NCBI GenBank assembly: GCA_014843695.1
Contig: CM026386.1
Coordinates: 11,411,814 to 11,475,813, forward strand
Reading direction: 5' to 3'
From: Archivesica marissinica
Taxonomy: Eukaryota > Mollusca > Bivalvia > Venerida > Vesicomyidae
DNA length: 64,000 nt
Numbering within the stretch: position 1 is the first letter of the stretch; the number at the start of each line of letters is the position of its first letter. The position numbers were made by a program, and so were the translations under genes. Below, one piece after another: positions 44,191-57,603 of this stretch. The notes beneath the pieces were generated by a model. It was not told the origin of the DNA. It was given only the letters and a program-made list of their open reading frames with translations, and made no database searches.

Positions 44191-47100
44191 TGACCTTGAC
44201 CTACTGACTATAATACTAGCACTAGTATAGTGACCTTGACCTACTGACTATCATACTAGCACTAGTATAGTAACCTTGACCTACTGACTATAATACTAGC
44301 ACTAGTATAGTGACCTTGACCTACTGACTATAATACTAGCACTAGTATAGTGACCTTGACCTACTGACTATAATACTAGCACTAGTATAGTAACCTTGAC
44401 CTACTGACTATAATACTAGCACTAGTATAGTGACCTTGACCTACTGACTATAATACTAGCACTAGTATAGTGACCTTGACCTACTGACTATAATACTAGC
44501 ACTAGTATAGTGACCTTGACCTACTGACTATAATACTAGCACTAGTATAGTGGCCTTGACCTACTGACTATAATACTAGAACTAGTATAGTGACCTTGAC
44601 CTACTGACTATAATACTACTAGCATAGTGACCTTGACCTACTGACTATAATACTAGCACTAGTATAGTGACCTTGACCTACTGACTATAATACTAGCACT
44701 AGTATAGTAACCTTGACCTACTGACTATAATACTAGCACTAGTATAGTAACCTTGACCTACTGACTATAATACTAGCACTAGTATAGTAACCTTGACCTA
44801 CTGACTATAATACTAGCACTAATATAGTAACCTTGACCTACTGACTATAATACTAGCACTAGTATAGTAACCTTGACCTACTGACTATAATACTAGCACT
44901 AGCATAGTGACCTTGACCTACTGACTATAATACTAGCACTAGTATAGTGACCTTGACCTACTGACTATAATACTAGCACTAGTATAGTGACCTTGACCTA
45001 CTGACTATAATACTAGCACTAGTATAGTGACCTTGACCTACTGACTATAATACTAGCACTAGTATAGTGACCTTGACCTACTGACTATAATACTAGCACT
45101 AGTATAGTGACCTTGACCTACTGACTATAATACTAGCACTAGTATAGTGACCTTGACCTACTGACTATAATACTAGCACTAGTATAGTGACCTTGACCTA
45201 CTGACTATAATACTAGCACTAGTATAGTGACCTTGACCTACTGACTATAATACTAGCACTCGTATAGTAACCTTGACCTACTGACTATAATACTAGCACT
45301 AGTATAGTGACCTTGACCTACTGACTATAATACTAGCACTAATATAGTAACCTTGACCTACTGACTATAATACTAGCACTAGTATAGTAACCTTGACCTA
45401 CTGACTATAATACTAGCACTAGTATAGTGACCTTGACCTACTGACTATAATACTAGCACTAGTATAGTGACCTTGACCTACTGACTATAATACTAGCACT
45501 AGTATAGTGACCTTGACCTACTGACTATAATACTAGCACTAGTATAGTGACCTTGACCTACTGACTATAATACTAGCACTAGTATAGTGACCTTGACCTA
45601 CTGACTATAATACTAGCACTAGTATAGTAACCTTGACCTACTGACTATAATACTAGCACTAGTATAGTAACCTTGACCTACTGACTATAATACTAGCACT
45701 AGTATAGTGACCTTGACCTACTGACTATAATACTAGCACTAGTATAGTGACCTTGACCTACTGACTATAATACTAGCACTAGTATAGTAACCTTGACCTA
45801 CTGACTATAATACTAGCACTAGTATAGTGACCTTGACCTACTGACTATAATACTAGCACTAGCATAGTGACCTTGACCTACTGACTATAATACTAGCACT
45901 AGTATAGTGACCTTGACCTACTGACTATAATACTAGCACTAGTATAGTGACCTTGACCTACTGACTATAATACTAGCACTAGTATAGTGACCTTGACCTA
46001 CTGACTATAATACTAGAACTAGTATAGTAACCTTGACCTACTGACTATAATACTAGTATAGTGACCTTGACCTACTGACTATAATACTAGCACTAGTATA
46101 GTGACCTTGACCTACTGACTATAATACTAGCACTAGTATAGTAACCTTGACCTACTGACTATAATACTAGCACTAGTATAGTAACCTTGACCTACTGACT
46201 ATAATACTAGCACTAGTATAGTAACCTTGACCTACTGACTATAATACTAGCACTAGTATAGTGACCTTGACCTACTGACTATAATACTAGCACTAATATA
46301 GTAACCTTGACCTACTGACTATAATACTAGCACTAGCATAGTAACCTTGACCTACTGACTATAATACTAGCACTAGTATAGTGACCTTGACCTACTGACT
46401 ATAATACTAGCACTAGTATAGTGACCTTGACCTACTGACTATAATACTAGCACTAGTATAGTGACCTTGACCTACTGACTATAATACTAGCACTAGTATA
46501 GTGACCTTGACCTACTGACTATAATACTAGCACTAGTATAGTGACCTTGACCTACTGACTATAATACTAGCACTAGTATAGTGACCTTGACCTACTGACT
46601 ATAATACTAGCACTAGTATAGTGACCTTGACCTACTGACTATAATACTAGCACTAGTATAGTGACCTTGACCTACTGACTATAATACTAGCACTAGCATA
46701 GTGACCTTGACCTACTGACTATAATACTAGCACTCGTATAGTAACCTTGACCTACTGACTATAATACTAGCACTAGTATAGTGACCTTGACCTACTGACT
46801 ATAATACTAGCACTAGTATAGTGACCTTGACCTACTGACTATAATACTAGCACTAGTATAGTGACCTTGACCTACTGACTATAATACTAGCACTAGTATA
46901 GTAACCTTGACTTACTGACTATAATACTAGCACTAGTATAGTGACCTTGACCTACTGACTATAATACTAGCACTAGTATAGTAACCTTGACCTACTGACT
47001 ATAATACTAGCACTAGTATAGTAACCTTGACCTACTGACTATAATACTAGCACTAGTATAGTAACCTTGACCTACTGACTATAATACTAGCACTAGTATA

Positions 47101-47270
47101 GTGACCTTGACCTACTGACTATAATACTAGCACTAGTATAGTGACCTTGACCTACTGACTATAATACTAGCACTAGTATAGTAACCTTGACCTACTGACT
47201 ATAATACTAGCACTAGTATAGTGACCTTGACCTACTGACTATAATACTAGCACTAGTATAGTGACCTTGA
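44191..47270. repeat. 40-bp satellite-like array, 77 units
   Basis: The unit is TGACCTTGACCTACTGACTA followed by TAATACTAGCACTAGTATAG. Period and sequence are highly regular over 3.08 kb. The commonest variant is GTGACC to GTAACC. A few units are shortened (near 44615 and 46050). On the minus strand each unit shows AGGTCAAGGTCA, two nuclear-receptor half-sites in direct repeat with no spacer. The other half contains ACTAG and CTAGT inverted pairs. It lies within the possible intron between 42777 and 50129. Confidence 0.97.
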
Positions 47271-47545
47271 CTGGCAAGCTATTCCTCGGGAAATTGACAT
47301 AACTCATTTTCTGAAATTTGTAAAATTAATAATCGAGAAATATGGAAGTAAAGGGCGACCTTGACCTCAGTTTAGCATTCATTGAAGATATATCCACATA
47401 AACAGTGAGCAAGAAGCCTGCCATATATAACCATTTGACAAAAGGACAAATTGATGGAACATATAATGTTCTTAATTATGCATTTTTATGCGGGGGGAGA
47501 CATGAGCTAATAATATACATACTTGTAGAGTAAAATCTACCTTGA
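47271..47545. other. Non-coding spacer
   Basis: A further GACCTTGACCTCAG occurs at 47359, outside the array. No gene is seen. Confidence 0.45.
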
Positions 47546-47966
47546 GTTATTCTGCGATATACCTACCTTTTGGCTATTCCATTTATACAATGCGTGTAAA
47601 GTTTTATGAATGAAAGTCACGTGATGTTTGTAAATACTACCGTGGGAATTCGCGGAAGTGAGCTATTCTTAGAATCAGATAATCTCTTGTACGTCTTGTT
47701 TTTCTGTTAAGTAACGTTTCAGTTACTATTCTGTACAGTTTTATTTGACAAATTATTTATCAGTTACAACTTTTGTTCATTTATGCACTAGATTGATATT
47801 TTCCATAAAAAATAACGTCATCACCCCTTACGCGGGAGGACATTTCGAAAGCCAAATGCACGGCGTTTGAAGAAAATACTCATTTGATTCTCGTCTAAAA
47901 TTATTAGAAGTAAGTCGTGTTAGAATCGAAATAATAAGTATCAACCGTGGTATATCGCAGAATAAC
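47546..47966. mobile_element. Small inverted-end element, ~420 bp
   Basis: Perfect 18-bp inverted repeats, GTTATTCTGCGATATACC, bound the segment. No coding frame or clear target duplication is present. Confidence 0.6.
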
Positions 47967-47999
47967 CCTCGTTTGAAGTTCTTAGGCGTATGAATATAT

Positions 48000-48239
48000 G
48001 ACATGTGGATGTCGTGATAGCGTAGTGGATGCGCGTTCGCTTCAGGTGCGAAAGGTCCGGAGTTTGAGCCCCGCTGGAGCCGTTACGATTGTGCCCTTAG
48101 GCAAGGCATTTAAATTCCACATTGCCTCTTCTTTCTCCCTTGTGGCGATGGATTCCATCAGGAATGAGGTCTCGAGAGTGATTAATATAAGTTGTAAGAA
48201 CTTGTTTCACAATCGAGCTAAAATAAATTTGTATAAACT
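48000..48239 (+). mobile_element. SINE A, full length
   Basis: The head is GTCGTGATAGCGTAGTGGAT and the B-box region GAGTTTGAGCCCC. The body is TTTAAATTCCACATTGCC and the tail GAGAGTGATTAATATAAG. A 10-bp duplication, ATGAATATAT, flanks it (47990-47999 and 48240-48249). Confidence 0.92.
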
Positions 48240-48249
48240 ATGAATATAT

Positions 48250-49188
48250 CACAAAGGCCGAAGGTCTTATTTCTTAAATATTAACTCTTTCCATAACCAT
48301 ACAAAGTTTATCATGTGATGTGCATGATTGCGTCACCAATTTGCATGTCTATATGGGTTAATCAATATAATATTATTGCATTGTTACTAAGGAGACAAAA
48401 TATATCATTGCAATCAGCATGTTATGTGTATTGCCTGACTGGGCTCAAGTGCTTAACTCACAGAGAGCAATTACCAGGTGCTAGTGCTCCCCGGGGACGG
48501 TCTGGTTTGTGTAGTGGTGTGAAAGAGCTGTTACTATAGACGAGAAATTTGAGGGAAAAAACGGAATCAGCGAGGCGTAACGCTTCATATAAGTATACAT
48601 CGTACCCATTGGTACCATTCCGGATCCAACCGGTTGAGTTATTTATAGCCGTTGTGCAATACCATGTATACATATATTGTCGTACGTCTTCTCATTTCAT
48701 TATTTCCTTGAGCAATGTATTTTAACCGCCAATACACCTCATTGACCTCATGAATACTGTGTATATAGCAGTGTTTACAGTTCCGTTGAGTTTAAAATTC
48801 AGTTTAAACTTACCGCCGGTCAGATAATGAGTCAGAGCTGTTACTATAGACGAGAAACTCTGGCCTCAATAATACCATATTTATCAGTGAACAACGCACC
48901 TACTTTTTACAAGTTGAAAATGCACTTGTTATACATTTAAATTACGCAGACTGGATTTTTTTATTGACTCGGATTAAAAAAAACACGCCAATTGGCCCAA
49001 AACGAAAAACCAGCCAGTTGTTTTCTACAGCATTTTGTATTTCTACTCGCAAAATGCGAGTGCTAAATTCGAGCCCCGACAAACTAACAAATGCATGTTA
49101 CATGACAGTAAAACACACACGAAAATCTTATGTTGTATTCCCATGAAACAAGTGCTAACAGGCCAACACAATTTTGAGAAAAATTGCA
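48250..49188. other. Non-coding region
   Basis: The phrase AGAGCTGTTACTATAGACGA occurs twice (near 48524 and 48834). No gene is seen. Confidence 0.45.
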
Positions 49189-49340
49189 TCATGGGACACA
49201 GCCACAATCAGACGGGAAAATTACATCATGGGACACAGCCACAATCAGACGGGAAAATTACATCGTGGGACACAGCCACAATCAGACGGGAAAATTACAT
49301 CATGGGACACAGCCACAATCAGACGGGAAAATTACATGTA
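49189..49340. repeat. 37-bp tandem array, 4 units
   Basis: The unit contains ATCATGGGACACAGCCACAA, TCAGACGGGAAAATTAC. Units are almost identical. Confidence 0.93.
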
Positions 49341-49461
49341 AATTGTTTGAGTCAAGGTGCAGAAATACACGATTAAGAGACAACTTCCCCTAAATCGCAC
49401 TCTAGCAGAATTTGTTTGTTTTTGGAGTTTAAAAGCACACAAACAGCTTAGATTATATGGT

Positions 49462-49548
49462 GACATGGACGTAGCCCCCAGTGGGGCTCGAACCTATAGC
49501 ATTGAAGGTCAACAATCTTAACAAGTTGGCAACCCCTCTAGCTTAGCC
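49462..49548 (-). mobile_element. tRNA-like fragment, possible SINE head (family G)
   Basis: On minus it reads GGCTAAGCTAGAGGGGTTGC and ends with B box AGGTTCGAGCCCC. Only the head is recognisable, and there is no conserved cloverleaf I can verify. Confidence 0.4.
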
Positions 49549-49587
49549 ATGTTCTATACCATCAAAATATTATACATGTTATATTTA

Positions 49588-49842
49588 GGGTTTTACGCCT
49601 GCATCAGCACCATTTCGGGCTATATGGCTGGCGGGCAGTTTACCTAACAACACTTTTCCTGGGCAGGCTCCAGCGGTTAACCAGTACTTGGGTGCACCAA
49701 CCTCCGTAAGAAACTGCCAACTTTTTCATATAAATGAGACACGGCCTGAGCGGGGCTCGAATCCGTGACCATCCGTGATGATAGGTTACAGTGGTATACA
49801 AGTCAGCGACCGTAACCACTCGACCACGGAGGCGGACACCAT
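49588..49842 (-). mobile_element. SINE D, near full length
   Basis: On minus it runs from TCCGCCTCCGTGGTCGAGTG through B-box GGATTCGAGCCCC to the TTTTACGCC mirror end. Confidence 0.9.
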
Positions 49843-49954
49843 CAAAATAGCAAGAAGACTTTGGTATGTTACAGAGAGCCTTGGTGATCCTATAATATCA
49901 CAATGTAAAATAATCTATATACATGTATCTTGTATATGAAAAAGACGTATCTGA

Positions 49955-50016
49955 AAATAGGGAGAAATGAGGCAGCAGCTCAGGGAGATTATTTCTCCCA
50001 GTCAACCTCCAGCTCA
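49955..50016. mobile_element. Decayed fragment resembling MITE family Y ends
   Basis: Fragments GGGAGAAATGAG and ATTTCTCCCAGTC, CTCAAGCCT resemble the inner ends of family Y. The identification is weak. Confidence 0.3.
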
Positions 50017-50128
50017 AGCCTTCCAGTAGATTGGACAGAATGTAAGTGAAGACCAGTATTTAAAACTTAATATATTATTAAAAAAATATATTTTAAAAAA
50101 GGTATTTTAAAACTGGTTGAGTACTCAC

Positions 50129-50141
50129 CTTCATCTGCCAT
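50129..50141 (-). CDS. Candidate 13-bp start exon (MADE...)
   Basis: On minus, TTATTTTCAG precedes GAATCAATA, then ATGGCAGATGAAG and a strong donor GTGAGTAC. The 13 coding bases end in phase 1, which fits the exon at 42777. The preceding AG suggests a 5'-UTR intron. This is based only on splice signals and phase. Confidence 0.4.
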
Positions 50142-50150
50142 TATTGATTC

Positions 50151-51443
50151 CTGAAAATAATACAAGAGATGAATGTTAATCAGACAAAACAAATCTTGCA
50201 ACATACTATGATAGCAATCCACTCTCTGTTTAAACCAAGGTATAATAGCTACTGGTCACAATTAATACACTTTAACCATTAGCATGTTGTACAGTAGTCG
50301 AATTGATTATTGATCAGATAACAAATGTGTAAAATCTTTTGGGCTTCACATTTCATTCAATGTCCCATTGAACCTTCATGTGGGACAGTTTTCAAACATG
50401 GTCGGGCAATGGAGGATTGGGCAGTCGTATGTTCAAAACCCGACTTGGGGGGTTTGGCTTCTTTAGCTATCCTATTCGCATAGTGTGAGTCTAGTTCCGG
50501 TTTTCGGATACTATTATTCCCCCAGTGACCCTAATATCGGTGAACACCCATTAGCAGTGATATCAGAATAAATGAAATTGAACAGTACAGGGTTCGATAA
50601 TGGGTCAGGCTCACACACTACAACGGAAATGGGCATGCTATTTGAAGTCAACTGCCTTATTGGCTTAACCAATCGTCAATGGGGGCCCATAGAACAATTA
50701 ACATATCAAAATACATGTACTATTAACATGGATAAGTGGTCAGTTTCCCTTCAGATCAAAATATAATCTTAAATACATTTATTAGGGAAATACTAGTACT
50801 ACAGTACAATCAGCCAAATATGTATAACAAGATTTGAAACAGTAGAGAACCACGAACAGTTGATTCATGATGACATTGATTTCTAGCAGACCAGTTGACA
50901 GGATTAAGGCCAATGAACTAGTGTCCTCGATGCTCGTGTTATAAAACACCATATTGTTAAAAATTATTATAAACAAAGGTTGATTCTGTTTTTTGTTGAT
51001 TTTGTTGATTGGACATTCGGATTTAAACCTAACATTCTTCATGATTTTATAGTTACTCGTTTGCTCTTAATTTGTGAGGAACATCACTTCCGGGTAGAAC
51101 CACTGACGGCTTCGTGGATAGCTATACATATTCCTTTCATAATAGTTTTACACCCTCATTGTACAAAAATGCATACATGTACACTACTATCATTAATAGT
51201 TGTACGGTAAAATGGTTATTTGACCTTCCATGACACTAAACTAAAGATCCTTTATCAACACCAAGTGCAGTATTTTGATTGCAATTGACATGCAGCAAAT
51301 TATTTACTGGGCAAGTTACTTGTTTACAATCAAAAAAGTATTTATCTTGCGCTAAAAATGTTAATAATAGATTTCAAAACTGTTGATACAAACCAGAGCA
51401 TTTGTACAAAATTCATTGTATTTTGTATTGAAAATGAATATTA
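50151..51443. other. Non-coding region
   Basis: Possible upstream region of the minus-strand gene. I cannot support a promoter motif. A weak B-box-like GTTCAAAACCC lies near 50431. Confidence 0.35.
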
Positions 51444-51482
51444 TACCGTGTCTCATTTATATGAAAAGGTTGGCAGTTTCTT
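51444..51482 (+). mobile_element. SINE D, left part, split by insertion
   Basis: CCGTGTCTCATTTATATGAA to GGCAGTTTCTT matches the middle of SINE D. The continuation (TTACGGAGGTTGGTGCACC) is found at 58962. The tRNA-like head is missing. Confidence 0.8.
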
Positions 51483-52070
51483 TTTTTTTTATTTATTGTT
51501 TTTTATTCCTCATAATTTCATAGTATTATTAACATAATATATACACAGATAAGTACATAGCATGACAGTATCAACGTTATGCATTACTTAATATAGTATG
51601 TGCATAGTCATTATTATAAACAAATGAGGTTTTTATATATGTTGTGGGGGGACTATAAAAATATGTTTATGGGATCAGTGTAGACATGAAAATTAATGTC
51701 GACAAATAGAGGTTATATAAGGTATTTATGTAAACCATTATGATTGATATGTGTAGTAATATGGGTAGCTATCGTTGGGGATTGGTGTAGGGGACACTGA
51801 TAGAGAAGGATAAAGATGGATAGTGGAATGGAGATAGGAGGGATCCTTATATATTATATTGTATATTCTGTGTTATTTAAGTATTTTTAGATTTCAATAT
51901 GACAATGAGGGGAATATATGGTGTATAATTGACACTGTATTATATATATCCATACCCTTATGAATGTGTTTATATTTGACACTGTGTTATATATATCCAT
52001 ACCCTTATGAATGTGTTTATATTTGACGGTGTTTATGCTAATAAATGGGTAACACGTAATAATTGACTTG

Positions 52071-55000
52071 TCATATTACTGACTGGAAAAAGTATTTCCA
52101 TTTATTGTCATACATTTCCATTTTATCTTTAATTGTTGCAATGGCTTCTTCGAGTTTTATAGTTTGATTCAGATATAGATTAAACATGCTAATTGATGGT
52201 ATTTCTGAATTACATTTACACTTGAAAATAAAGTATTTTGCTAATAGAATTATGAAGTTTATGACAGGTTTTGATTTACTAGAATTTGCATTATTTGCAT
52301 TGCAGAATGATATATTTTCATAGGATAGATTTGATAACAGTTCCAATCTTCATGAATGTAGAAGTTTTTTTATTTCAGACCAAAATGGTTGCACAATATT
52401 ACATTCCCAAAACATATGTTTATTTGAGTCGATTGACATCAGACAAAACTCGCAGAGATTAGATGGTTTTAGTTTACATTTGAATAAAAAAGAGTTATTC
52501 GGCACAATTCGCATGAGATATTTATATTGGAATGCCCTAAGTTTTGTGCTTATTGTACATCTATATGGTATTGAAAATATTTGCTTCCATTCTATATCTT
52601 GTTTGTCTAATTCGTTTTCCCATTTAATAATGTGTTTCAATTGTGTTAACCTCATTGCTTCAATTTGTTTATTATATAATATTTTATTAATATTTTTTAA
52701 TAATAATATTTTGTTAATTAGATAGCTTGGTATGTTGTTGTCTGCTACTTCTGTCTTCAGCCTTATCCATTCATTTTTTATGTTTCCTATTAATGTGTAG
52801 TATTTCATAAAATCTCTATTGTTTATATTGTATAAAGCTATAATGTTATCAAAAGTGTAAAAGTCTTTTATTCTATAATCATATATATGATGTGTGAACA
52901 TAATTCCTTTATTAAACCATTCCTTGTAGAAAAATGGATTACTGTTTGCGTTTTTAAATTGTGAATTGTGCCATAAAATGGTATTAGATATATTAATACT
53001 TGTTTTAGTATAGTTCATTTTGCTCCATGCAACTATTATATCATTTAAAAAATGGTAGCGATTGGTGATTTTACTAGCATCTATTGGGTTAATATTACTT
53101 TTTAATATCAAATCTCCTCCATACTTCTCTAGTTCAGCGTTGTATGCTAGTTTTAAGTGGCTCTGTTTACCTTTTAGTCGTTTAAGCCACGAACATTTCA
53201 AGGAATTTATGAATGCATGTATATTAATCATTTTAAGTCCGAACTGTTCGTATGTTTGTATGATAGTTTTCCTCGATATTTTATCCGGTTTGCCATCCCA
53301 AAGAAAGTCGTACATTATGTTATTTATTTCTGTAATTATTTCCTCTGCTGATGTTTCGAGCACTGTTAATGGATATACCAACTTTGGGAAGGCAAACGTT
53401 TTTAAGACTGTTATCTTACCAATTAGAGTTAGATTCCATTTTTTCCAGTTATTTAAGCAGTGCTGTAATGATTTAATTTTGGGAGTCAAATTTAATGGAA
53501 GTAGCATTGATTTTTTATTTGCAAATATTATTCCAAGCGTTGTAGCTTGATCGATTGACCAGGTATACATATTATTATTACACCAATTGCTTGTATTAAA
53601 TTTCGTTGTTCCTAGTTTGAGGACAGAACATTTTGACTTATTTAGTTTTAGACCAGATATTGTTGAGAATTTTTCTAAGTTTTTTATTAGTTCGGTGAAC
53701 GATTTTTCAGATCCATCTAATGTGAAGCTTGCATCGTCAGCAAATAATGTTTGTTTTATTTCATTATCGCCAAGAACCAACCCTTTAATATCTTGATTAT
53801 TATTTATTGATCCTGACAGAATTTCTATACATATTATGAATATATAGGCGGATAAAGGACAACCTTGTCGTACCCCTTTTTTTACTTTAAAAAATTCTGA
53901 TAAATGTCCATTATTTGAAATACAGCTTTTTGAATCGTTGTAAAACAATGAGATCCATTTCACAAGAGAATCGCCAAAGTTGAAATGTTGTAGGCATTTA
54001 ATCATGAATTTATGATCAATACTATCAAATGCTTTCTGAAAGTCGGCAGAGAAGATTATTCCAGGTATGTTATTACCGTTTGTTTCTTCAATGATTTCCA
54101 TTAGTGTTCTAACATTTTCTCCTATATATCTGCCTTTTATAAATCCAGTTTGATTAACATTAATTATTGAGTCTAGTACATTTGTTATTCTATTGCTTAT
54201 TACTTTTGTAGCTATCTTGTAGTCTACATTTAAAAGAGAGATAGGCCTCCAATTGTCAATTGAGAGTGTATTCTTATCTTTTTTGGGTAAGAGTGTAATT
54301 ATTCCTTGTTTTTGAAGTTCTGTAAGTGTTCCATTTTCATAGCAGTAGTTAATAGAAGCGAAATAGTATTGTTTAATATCATTCCAAAATAGTTTATAAA
54401 ACTCAGCTGTTAGCCCATCCGACCCAGGTGATTTCATATTTTTCATATCTTTAATAGCTATTTGACATTCATATTCACTGATGTGACCTTCGCATAATAA
54501 TTTTTCATTTTCCTTCAGCTGGATGCCGGGTTCATTAAAGAAACTGATGTTTTCGTGGTCTATAGCAGGATTTTCGCTATATATATGTTCGTAGTATTTT
54601 TTGGCCTGATTAAGAATGTTTGACTGATTATTATCTAATGCATTATTTATTATTAATTGTTTGATTGTTTTTTCTTCGGCTCTTTTCTTTTCTAAGTTAG
54701 AAAAATATTTAGTATTTCTTTCGGCACCTTCGACCCATTCTGCTTTTGAACGAATGATAAGTCCTTTGGTTATTTCTTCGATTATATTATTTAGTTTATC
54801 TGTTTCATTTTTAAGTTGTTCTGTTAAGTCTAGACTATTGGGATTTTTTACAATATTTTCTTCTAATCTTTTTATTTCCGATATTATTTTTTCTTCTTCC
54901 CTTTGTTTTTTCTTCAATTTGCTTGAATATTTGATATATTCGTTTCTGACTGTACCCTTTATTATTTCCCACATGATGTCTTGGTTACATCCTTTGTTGT

Positions 55001-55910
55001 TTGTCGCGATCTCTTGAATACACTCTTTAATATTATGTTTAAAATCTGACTGTAGTAGAATACTGTTGTTAAGTTTAAAGTAGCCCGGACCTCTTAATGT
55101 TTCACAGAGGTTTAAGTTTAAAGTAACTACGGAGTGATCCGATAGAAATCCTGGAATAATGTTACAATTTGAAACTGTATTCAATAAATTAGATGATATG
55201 AGAAAGTAGTCTAATCGACAAAAGATTGCTGGTTTATGATTTGAGTGCCACGTAAATCGTTTTGTATTTGGATGTCGAAGTCTATATATGTCATATAATT
55301 CATTATCATTAATAATTTCGTTTATTTTGGATGAACATTTCTTGTTGGTATCTATTCTCCCATTCAGTTTATCTATCTGAAAATCTAGAACATTATTGAA
55401 ATCACCTCCAAGAATAATGGTTTCACTGTTATTATTCATAACCGTATTTTCAACTGTTGAAAAGAATGTTGTGTCATCTATGTTGGGTCCGTATAGGTTC
55501 ATAAGTGTAACTATAGAGTTATATAGTTTTATTTTTACTAGCTGTAGTCTACCTGGAATTATTTCCGTATGATTTATTATTTCATAGTTAGTATTTAAGT
55601 TGATTAGAATTCCTATGCCTGCTCTGTTGGATTAGAATTCCTATGCCTGCTCTGTTGGATTAGAATTCCTATGCCTGCTCTGTTGGATTAGAATTCCTAT
55701 GCCTGCTCTGTTGCAACTATTTCCACTGAGGAAAAGATCATGGCGCCATTGTTTTTTCCATTTCTCTGTATTTTCTTGTGTACAATGAAGTTCTTGTAAG
55801 AAACAAATATTGAATTTATTTTGTTTAAGCCAACTGAAAATCTTTTCGCGTTTTGGTTGGTTCCCAAGCCCATTAACATTAAAGCTGCATATTTTTATAT
55901 CCATGTTCAA
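52071..55910 (-). pseudogene. LINE ORF2: endonuclease-reverse transcriptase, two stop defects
   Basis: From M at 55910 the frame shows an APE endonuclease (KICSFNVNGLG, FLQELHC, GGDFNNVLD, SDHSVVTL). A reverse transcriptase follows (NWRPISLLN, FSADFQKAFDSIDH, GVRQGCPLSAYIF, FADDASF). A C-terminal CxxC...H...C cluster (CEFCLMSIDSNKHMFWEC) comes last. The single frame covers about 1280 codons, the size usual for L1-group ORF2. It is broken at two places. Three extra copies of a 28-bp unit (55622-55710) keep the outer frame but bring in a TAG at 55641. A TGA at 52350-52352 cuts off the last ~93 codons. The protein nicks DNA and copies its RNA at the nick (target-primed reverse transcription). 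The clade (L1/Tx1-like) is inferred from domain order and motif wording. Confidence 0.9.
55622..55712. repeat. 28-bp tandem repeat inside LINE ORF2, about 3.3 units
   Basis: The unit contains GAATTCCTATGCCTGCTCTG then TTGGATTA. The three extra copies add 84 bp, which is in frame overall, but the middle copies are read in shifted frames and one supplies the stop. Confidence 0.95.
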
Positions 55911-55930
55911 GATTGTTTATCATTTTCAGT

Positions 55931-56150
55931 ATGATATCTAGCCTAATTAATGTTATGTTGTTAACATACTGGTCTATGATGTGTCCATTCAGTTTATTCA
56001 ATATAGTACTTGTATTTGTATGTATGTATATATTGTGGATGGTATTATATTTGTAAGGGTATGAATTGGGATATATATGGTAATTGGAGGTAGTGAACAG
56101 TGGTTTCATCTAGAAATCAAAGTATATTCGGATTGAAATGTTATTGGATT
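55931..56150. other. Sequence upstream of LINE ORF2
   Basis: A minus frame (55879-56109) overlaps the start of ORF2 and ends KMINNLEHGYKNMQL. It might be the tail of an ORF1 but has no recognisable domain. Confidence 0.3.

Positions 56151-57600
<1,450 letters not shown>

Positions 57601-57603
<3 letters not shown>

Larger units (their letters stand above)
51483..55930 (-). mobile_element. L1/Tx1-type LINE, 3' part with ORF2
   Basis: The element reads on minus and ends in a poly(A), seen as a T-run at 51481-51490. The 3' untranslated part (51490-52070) includes a 55-bp tandem duplication at 51910-52030. ORF2 follows. The 5' limit is uncertain: an insertion boundary at 58952 is marked by an 11-bp duplication, but no clear ORF1 is visible between 56110 and 58952. 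Confidence 0.8.

Noticed and set aside
44191..47270. CRISPR-like regular repeats
   Set aside because: The whole 40-bp unit is repeated with no unique spacers. This is a tandem satellite in a eukaryotic genome.
53062..55017. Plus-strand open frames opposite LINE ORF2
   Set aside because: Shadows of the endonuclease-reverse transcriptase frame.
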